A program made the translations under genes and the position numbers. Shown here piece after piece: positions 6,712-10,339 of a DNA stretch of 10,339 bases; position 1 is the first letter of the stretch, and the number at the start of each line of letters is the position of its first letter. This DNA comes from JAGOPO01 sp038065515 (lineage in GTDB: Bacteria > Patescibacteriota > Minisyncoccia > 2-02-FULL-40-12 > GWA2-44-9). Below the pieces are notes generated by a model. That model saw only the letters and a list, made by a program, of their open reading frames with translations, did no database searches and was not told the origin of the DNA. The stretch is from assembly GCA_038065515.1 (NCBI GenBank), contig JBBTQV010000020.1, positions 1 through 10,339 of the forward strand, in the 5' to 3' direction.

Positions 6712-6717
6712 ATCATA
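6712..6717 (-). promoter_or_regulatory. Candidate -10 box of the proline-rich membrane protein gene
   Basis: TATGAT on the minus strand (five of six consensus bases) lies 13 bases before the ATG at 6698, so the leader would be about seven bases. The upstream in-frame ATG at 6716 is inside the box, which argues against its use. The -35 region is poor. Confidence 0.4.
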
Positions 6718-6761
6718 CAATGGATGTCTTTGAGAGGGAAGTGGACGATGTCGCCGGAGTG

Positions 6762-6790
6762 TTGCGCGAGGTATTGATGTGTGGTATGTT
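6762..6790 (+). promoter_or_regulatory. Leaderless promoter of hicBA
   Basis: TTGCGC (6762-6767), a 17-bp spacer, then an extended -10, TGgTATGTT, with the hexamer at 6785-6790. Six bases (TTGCTT) separate the hexamer from the hicB ATG at 6797, so transcription should begin at or next to the start codon. No ribosome binding site is present. Confidence 0.6.
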
Positions 6791-6796
6791 TTGCTT

Positions 6797-7024
6797 ATGA
6801 AGCATATCATCCAAGTCCAGGTTACCAAGGGCAATCACTACTATGTCGCCGAGGGAATGAACCTCCCCATTGTAACGCAGGCAAAGACGCTCGATGAACT
6901 TGTCAATAATATCACCGAGGCGGTGGCGCTTGCGCTTGAGAATGAGAATCTCGCTGATTTTGACTTGGCGGTCCCTCCTTCTCTTCTCATGAGTCTGGAG
7001 TTGGCTGCCATGGCCCATACCTAA
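6797..7024 (+). CDS. hicB: HicB family antitoxin (short form)
   Basis: The 75-residue product matches the HicB/UPF0150 core: IIQVQVTKGNHYYVAEGMNL, then VTQAKTLDELVNNITEAVAL, then PPSLLMSLEL. HicB binds and blocks the HicA mRNA interferase. Longer HicBs carry a C-terminal ribbon-helix-helix or helix-turn-helix domain that represses the operon. This one ends after the core, so self-repression by a DNA-binding domain is not expected. The ATG at 6797 is chosen because the conserved strand begins there and the -10 box stands six bases upstream. The 3' end overlaps the start region of hicA by eight bases, so the pair should be co-expressed, antitoxin first. Confidence 0.85.
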   Translation: MKHIIQVQVTKGNHYYVAEGMNLPIVTQAKTLDELVNNITEAVALALENENLADFDLAVPPSLLMSLELAAMAHT

Positions 7025-7259
7025 GCTCAAAGCGCTCTCCGGCCAAGATATTATTGTGATCCTTGGAGTATTCGGGTTCATCATTGCCGGTCAGCGTGGT
7101 AGCCATGTGAAACTGCGCAGGGTTTCCAGTGGCGCACGACAAACGCTGATTATTCCAAACCACACGGAATTGGACAAGGGGACTGTGCAAGCGATTTATC
7201 ATCAAGCAACCAGATACATATCCGAAAGCGAATTACGAGCGCATTTTTATATAGCGTAG
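7017..7259 (+). CDS. hicA: HicA family toxin (mRNA interferase), non-standard start
   Basis: About 80 residues with the HicA double-stranded-RNA-binding-like fold: PKLKALSGQDIIVILGVFGF, then GQRGSHVKLRR with the catalytic histidine in GSH (H30), then LIIPNHTELDKGTVQAIYHQ. The last part matches the usual HKELDRGTLRAILRQ. HicA cleaves mRNA during translation. Similarity begins at PKLKALSG, but this frame has no ATG, GTG or TTG between the stop at 6990 and that point; only ATA at 7017 or CTG at 7005 could start a full-length protein. The first standard start, GTG at 7056, would remove about 13 residues including the first strand. The gene may use a rare start, be made by coupling or frameshifting from hicB, or be crippled. 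Coordinates here assume ATA. Confidence 0.75.
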   Translation: MPKLKALSGQDIIVILGVFGFIIAGQRGSHVKLRRVSSGARQTLIIPNHTELDKGTVQAIYHQATRYISESELRAHFYIA

Positions 7260-7290
7260 TTCGCGTCTTCTCGCCTAGCCCGCGACGGTG

Positions 7291-7296
7291 TATGTT
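7291..7296 (+). promoter_or_regulatory. Candidate -10 box, leaderless start of the next gene
   Basis: TATGTT lies exactly six bases before the ATG at 7303, the same hexamer and spacing as at hicB. The -35 region (TTCTCG at 7268-7273) is weak. GGAG at 7297-7300 is too close to the ATG to act as a normal ribosome binding site. Confidence 0.45.
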
Positions 7297-7302
7297 GGAG
7301 CA

Positions 7303-7896
7303 ATGGAGCCACAAACATCTCCGTTCAATCCCGTACCAACTCCTGCACCGGTTGTGCCGTCCGTGACGCTTCCCGCAAAATCTCCTCGCTCTCTGCGTGC
7401 ACTCTGGATTGCTCTGATTGCCGTTGTCGTGCTTGCGGGCGTTGCATACGGATGGATGAAGTTCTATCTGCCGTCTCCGGCCGCACTTGAATCAGCGTCA
7501 CCATCGCCGAGCGCAAATGTCATAGCAGGATGGAAGACATATTCGAATTCGCAGTTTGGGTTTTCCCTTCGGCTACCTCCATCGTGGTCAGATTATACCG
7601 TCTATGTACGCACTGAGCCACTGCCGGGTTCTCTGGACGATGTTGCTGATGTTCAGATCAATTACAATGCATCTGTTCAGCAGGCAGGCCAAACAATCGT
7701 CATCAATGTTTTTACGCTGGCACAATGGGCGGCTGAGTTACAGAAAGATCAACCCCATCCCCAAGAACTTGGTCGCAGTATTGCGGGCCGTACCGAGGCG
7801 TTTGTTTTTGCCACACCATTCCGGTTCGAATCTTCAGGACTTCCCGGCGAGTCTGATATACCGCGTATTTTGGAAACATTTAGAGCTGCACAGTAA
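7303..7896 (+). CDS. Small membrane-anchored outer-face protein
   Basis: A 197-residue product without a named function. The N-terminus is Pro-rich (about 1-30), followed by a membrane helix (about 34-52, ALIAVVVLAGVAYGW) after basic residues (KSPRSLR), a Ser/Pro linker (SASPSPSAN), and an extracytoplasmic domain (about 70-197). That domain starts GWKTYSNSQFGFSLRLPPSW and ends PRILETFRAAQ. The W-x-T-Y-x-N-x2-[FY]-G-F-S opening and the IL-x-TF ending are familiar from many small anchored proteins of Patescibacteria and Gram-positives and recall PsbP-like domains; this is recognition from memory. The layout (proline-rich, helix, Ser/Pro linker, globular domain) repeats that of the protein at 5178-6698, though the outer domains differ. 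The start at 7303 is preferred over GTG 7288 because of the -10 position. A strong terminator follows. Confidence 0.8.
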   Translation: MEPQTSPFNPVPTPAPVVPSVTLPAKSPRSLRALWIALIAVVVLAGVAYGWMKFYLPSPAALESASPSPSANVIAGWKTYSNSQFGFSLRLPPSWSDYTVYVRTEPLPGSLDDVADVQINYNASVQQAGQTIVINVFTLAQWAAELQKDQPHPQELGRSIAGRTEAFVFATPFRFESSGLPGESDIPRILETFRAAQ

Positions 7897-7909
7897 GCGA
7901 TTCTCTTTA

Positions 7910-7943
7910 AATCATAAAACCGCCCTCGGGCGGTTTTATGATT
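7910..7943. terminator. Bidirectional intrinsic terminator
   Basis: A perfect 15-bp inverted repeat (7910-7924 with 7929-7943) around the tetraloop CTCG. The GC core GGCGG is followed by TTTT on both strands. It lies between two convergent stops (7896 plus, 7949 minus) and can end both transcripts. Confidence 0.9.
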
Positions 7944-7948
7944 GCTGA

Positions 7949-10108
7949 TTAACGGCGGGGGCCGCCGAAGCCGGTGCGGGGAGGACGATCGCCCATGGTG
8001 CGGGTTTTGCCCTGCGGCCCGAGCATCGAGAGCGAGATTTTGCCCTCGGGGCTGACTGCGACGACCCACACATGCACCTTCTGACCCTCTTTGACGGCGT
8101 CGGACGGATGCGCGATGCGGTCGTTGCTCATCTCGGAGACATGTACCATGCCGTCCTTGCCCGGAAGGATTTCAACGAACGCGCCGAAGTCTTTGACGGA
8201 TACGACAGTGCCGTCGAACTCTTCGCCCGGCTTGGGTTCGTAGGTGAGCTGGTTGATGCGGTCGATGGCGAGCTTCATCGCATCGGGCGAGCCGGCGGTA
8301 ATGAATACCGAACCGTCATCCTCGATGTCGATGGTTGCGCCGGTCTCATCGATGATGCTGTTGATGGTCTTGCCGCCCGAGCCGATAACCAATCCGATCT
8401 TGTCGGGATCAATCTTCATCAGGTGGACGCGCGGTGCGTTCGGGGAAAGTTCTGCGCGCGGTGCGGCTATCGTCTTCGCCATGATGTCGAGGATTTCCAG
8501 GCGGGCGCGCTTAGCCTGCTCAAGCGTCTCGCGCACGATTTGCGGAGTGATGCCGTCGATTTTCACATCCATCTGCATCGCCGTGACGCCCTCGCGGGTG
8601 CCGGCAACTTTCAGGTCCATGTCGCCATGATGGTCTTCGGGGCCCTGGATGTCGGTGAGAATCTTGTACTTCTCTCCTTTTTCATCGAGCATAAGCCCCA
8701 TCGCGATGCCGGCCGCAGGTGCCAGAATCGGCACACCGCCATCCATGAGCGCCAGCGACGAGCCGCAGATGGATGCTTGCGACGAAGAACCGTTGGAACC
8801 AAGAATTTCGGACACAATGCGGATAGTGTACGGGAACTTTTCGCGGGAGGGGATGATAGGCAACAGCGCGCGTTCAGCGAGTGCGCCGTGTCCGACCTCT
8901 CTACGGCCAGGGGCGCCGATGCGGCCGGTCTCACCGACCGAATATGGTGGGAAGTTGTAGTGGTGCATGAATCCTTTCTTGGTGAGCTCGATTTCCATAC
9001 TCTCCATCCACTGCTCCTGACCCGGAGAGCCCAAAGTTAGTACGCTCAACGCTTGTGTTTCACCGCGCATGAACAGGCCTGTGCCGTGCGTGCGGGGGAT
9101 GACGCCGACCTCCGAACTGATGGCGCGCAGTTGGTCGAGCTTGCGTCCGTCCACGCGGCGCTCCTTCTCCAGCACATTGCGGTGAACGACATTATTGATG
9201 CAATCTTCGAAAAGCCCCTCGGCTGATGTTTTCTTTGCGGCGAGTTCCGCGTCATCCTTGTATTTCTCATCGATGAACGCCATCAGCTCTTCTTTTACCG
9301 CATCTTGGCCCGCATAGTGTTCGGCCTTCGTTGCGGTAAAGATGGCAGTTTCGAGTTTCGGTTCGGCGAATTCGCGAACATCTTTTGCCAGCACCTCGTC
9401 GACAACCGACATAGCCAGTTCTGCTTTCTCTTTGCCGATTTCCTTGGCGATGCTCACCTGCAAATCGTTGAGCTCTTTGAGCGCCTTGAACCCCGCCTCA
9501 ATGGCGTCGCCCATGACTTGCTCGGGCACAATCTTTGCTCCCGCTTCAATCATGTTGATGCGGCTGGAAGTGCCTGACACGATAATGTCCAGCTCGCTCT
9601 CCAGGCGTTCTGCATAGGTGGGGTTGATGACAAATGCACCGTTGATGCGGCCCACGCGCACGCTGGAAACCGGCCCCGAGTAGGGTATATCGGATATCAT
9701 CAATGCCGTGGAAACCGCAAAAACCGCCGGCATATCGGCATCGTTGATTTTGTCGAAGGTGAGCACGGTGGCAACGCACTGCAATTCGTTGCGTGTGCGG
9801 TGGTCAAAGCGCGGGCGGATAGAACGGTCAATCACACGGCCCGTCAGGATTGCGTCATCCGTGGGGCGGCCTTCGCGCTTGAGCCACTTGGAATCCTTGA
9901 TTTTACCTGCCGCGTAGTAGCGCTCTTCGAAATCCACCGACAACGGGAAATAATCCTTGGGGGTGATCTTCCCCAGCACTACGGTTGCGAGAACCGTGGT
10001 CTCTCCGTACTGCACCAGCACCGAACCGTTGGCCTGCTGCGCCAACTTACCCACTTTTACGGTGAGCGGTTTGCCCGCGAATGTCGCGGTATATATTTTT
10101 TCTGCCAT
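7949..10108 (-). CDS. pnp: Polyribonucleotide nucleotidyltransferase (PNPase)
   Basis: Trimeric 3'-5' phosphorolytic exoribonuclease in mRNA turnover. The 719-residue product is full length: first RNase PH domain (about 5-230), helical domain (about 240-310), second RNase PH domain (about 315-550), KH domain (about 560-620, IGSGGKTI), S1 domain (about 627-697, GTVVSVKDFGAFVEILPG, then GMVHVSEMS) and a short Arg/Gly/Pro tail. Catalytic Asp492 and Asp498 lie in GPEDHHGDMDLKVAGT, with K500 next to them. The loop equal to FFRR of the E. coli enzyme reads WLKR (75-78), followed by the normal EGRPTDDAIL. The ATG at 10108 fits the family start (MAEKIYTATFAGKPLTVKVG); no Shine-Dalgarno sequence is evident. 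rpsO, the common upstream partner, is not in the upstream sequence present here. The terminator at 7910-7943 ends the gene. Confidence 0.98.
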   Translation of the reverse strand: MAEKIYTATFAGKPLTVKVGKLAQQANGSVLVQYGETTVLATVVLGKITPKDYFPLSVDFEERYYAAGKIKDSKWLKREGRPTDDAILTGRVIDRSIRPRFDHRTRNELQCVATVLTFDKINDADMPAVFAVSTALMISDIPYSGPVSSVRVGRINGAFVINPTYAERLESELDIIVSGTSSRINMIEAGAKIVPEQVMGDAIEAGFKALKELNDLQVSIAKEIGKEKAELAMSVVDEVLAKDVREFAEPKLETAIFTATKAEHYAGQDAVKEELMAFIDEKYKDDAELAAKKTSAEGLFEDCINNVVHRNVLEKERRVDGRKLDQLRAISSEVGVIPRTHGTGLFMRGETQALSVLTLGSPGQEQWMESMEIELTKKGFMHHYNFPPYSVGETGRIGAPGRREVGHGALAERALLPIIPSREKFPYTIRIVSEILGSNGSSSQASICGSSLALMDGGVPILAPAAGIAMGLMLDEKGEKYKILTDIQGPEDHHGDMDLKVAGTREGVTAMQMDVKIDGITPQIVRETLEQAKRARLEILDIMAKTIAAPRAELSPNAPRVHLMKIDPDKIGLVIGSGGKTINSIIDETGATIDIEDDGSVFITAGSPDAMKLAIDRINQLTYEPKPGEEFDGTVVSVKDFGAFVEILPGKDGMVHVSEMSNDRIAHPSDAVKEGQKVHVWVVAVSPEGKISLSMLGPQGKTRTMGDRPPRTGFGGPRR

Positions 10109-10126
10109 CTGTGACGGCGGCCTACG

Positions 10127-10220
10127 AGTCAGCCATTAGGACTTAGCCATTAGAAACGAGGGATGCTCACTCCTATTGGCTAATTACTAATGACTTTTGT
10201 AAGTCGCTGATTAGTTATTA
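10127..10220. repeat. Short direct repeats and hairpin upstream of pnp
   Basis: AGCCATTAG occurs at 10131-10139 and 10145-10153, within longer similar units 14 bp apart. Related words (GGCTAAT, ACTAATGACTT) follow at 10177-10196. 10181-10220 folds into a hairpin: GACTT/AAGTC around a TTGT loop, a four-base bulge (10206-10209), then ACTAAT/ATTAGT, and TAAT/ATTA beyond one mismatch. The element lies in the probable pnp leader or in the divergent promoter region. Confidence 0.55.
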
Positions 10221-10231
10221 ATATCGTCAGT

Positions 10232-10339
10232 ATGCCACGAAACTCCGAAAAACACCAGCGTATCCATTTCGCTACGAAACCTGTGCAGGATGCCACGCAT
10301 CGTTCCGTTATCCACACTCCCCATCCTAGCGGGGGGGGG
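10232..10339 (+). CDS. Partial unidentified ORF at the right edge
   Basis: An ATG at 10232 opens a frame of 36 codons running off the window (MPRNSEKHQRIHFATKPVQD and on, ending in HPSGGG). I recognise no family; the start is rich in His, Arg and Lys. TAATAT at 10219-10224 lies seven bases before the ATG, a position similar to the other leaderless starts here, and the gene would be divergent from pnp. The last nine bases are all G, possibly a sequencing artefact, so the final glycines are unreliable. It may not be a gene. Confidence 0.35.
   Translation, partial: MPRNSEKHQRIHFATKPVQDATHRSVIHTPHPSGGG

Noticed and set aside
6082..6834. 250-codon minus-strand ORF overlapping the proline-rich gene
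   Set aside because: It is an alternative frame of repetitive proline codons, giving a Ser/Thr/His/Cys-rich product without domains, and it runs across the promoter region; the other frame has a membrane helix and a globular domain.
8072..9040. Long plus-strand ORF of 322 codons opposite pnp
   Set aside because: It lies wholly inside the pnp coding sequence on the other strand; pnp is full length with every domain and catalytic residue intact, and the antisense product has no recognisable motif.

Overview
The window carries ordinary bacterial housekeeping genes set among short, membrane-anchored and repeat-rich accessory loci. The style suggests a member of the Patescibacteria (candidate phyla radiation): a LysM-LysM-M23 protein with an NGVD/SCGTP zinc-site variant, single-pass proteins with proline/serine-rich linkers, a very short HicB antitoxin, tightly packed genes, and several starts with a -10 box directly in front and no ribosome binding site. 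This placement is inference from style; no rRNA or marker gene is present to fix it.

Layout. 100-1310 (minus) is a yraN-nfo operon: a YraN/UPF0102 nuclease-fold protein overlapping by one base with endonuclease IV, all nine metal ligands intact. Divergent to it, 1410-2660 (plus) encodes a membrane-anchored LysM/M23 cell-wall endopeptidase. It converges, 8 bases apart, on comM (2669-4204, minus), a YifB/ComM-type AAA+ ATPase preceded by a small acidic protein (4238-4558) that probably shares its promoter. 4621-5177 holds no gene. It contains several strong RNA-type hairpins (4625-4785) and then a dense tract (4839-5125) of the word GGTGCC/GGCACC, 16 exact copies in both orientations, often 11-12 bp apart. 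The same word at similar spacing also fills the stretch of comM that encodes its interdomain linker. This is the most unusual signal in the window.

5178-6698 (minus) encodes a proline-rich single-pass membrane protein with a globular outer domain. Divergent from it, 6797-7259 (plus) is a hicB-hicA toxin-antitoxin pair whose hicA lacks a standard start codon. 7303-7896 (plus) is a second small membrane-anchored outer-face protein. A 15-bp bidirectional terminator (7910-7943) separates it from pnp (7949-10108, minus), a complete polynucleotide phosphorylase. The pnp upstream region has short direct repeats and a hairpin. The right edge holds the start of an unidentified plus-strand ORF ending in nine Gs, so the end may be unreliable.

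Functionally the window mixes DNA repair and recombination (nfo, comM, perhaps yraN), RNA turnover (pnp, HicA) and envelope proteins (M23 and two anchored proteins). Apart from the yraN-nfo, small-gene-comM and hicBA units, the genes look like separate transcription units.
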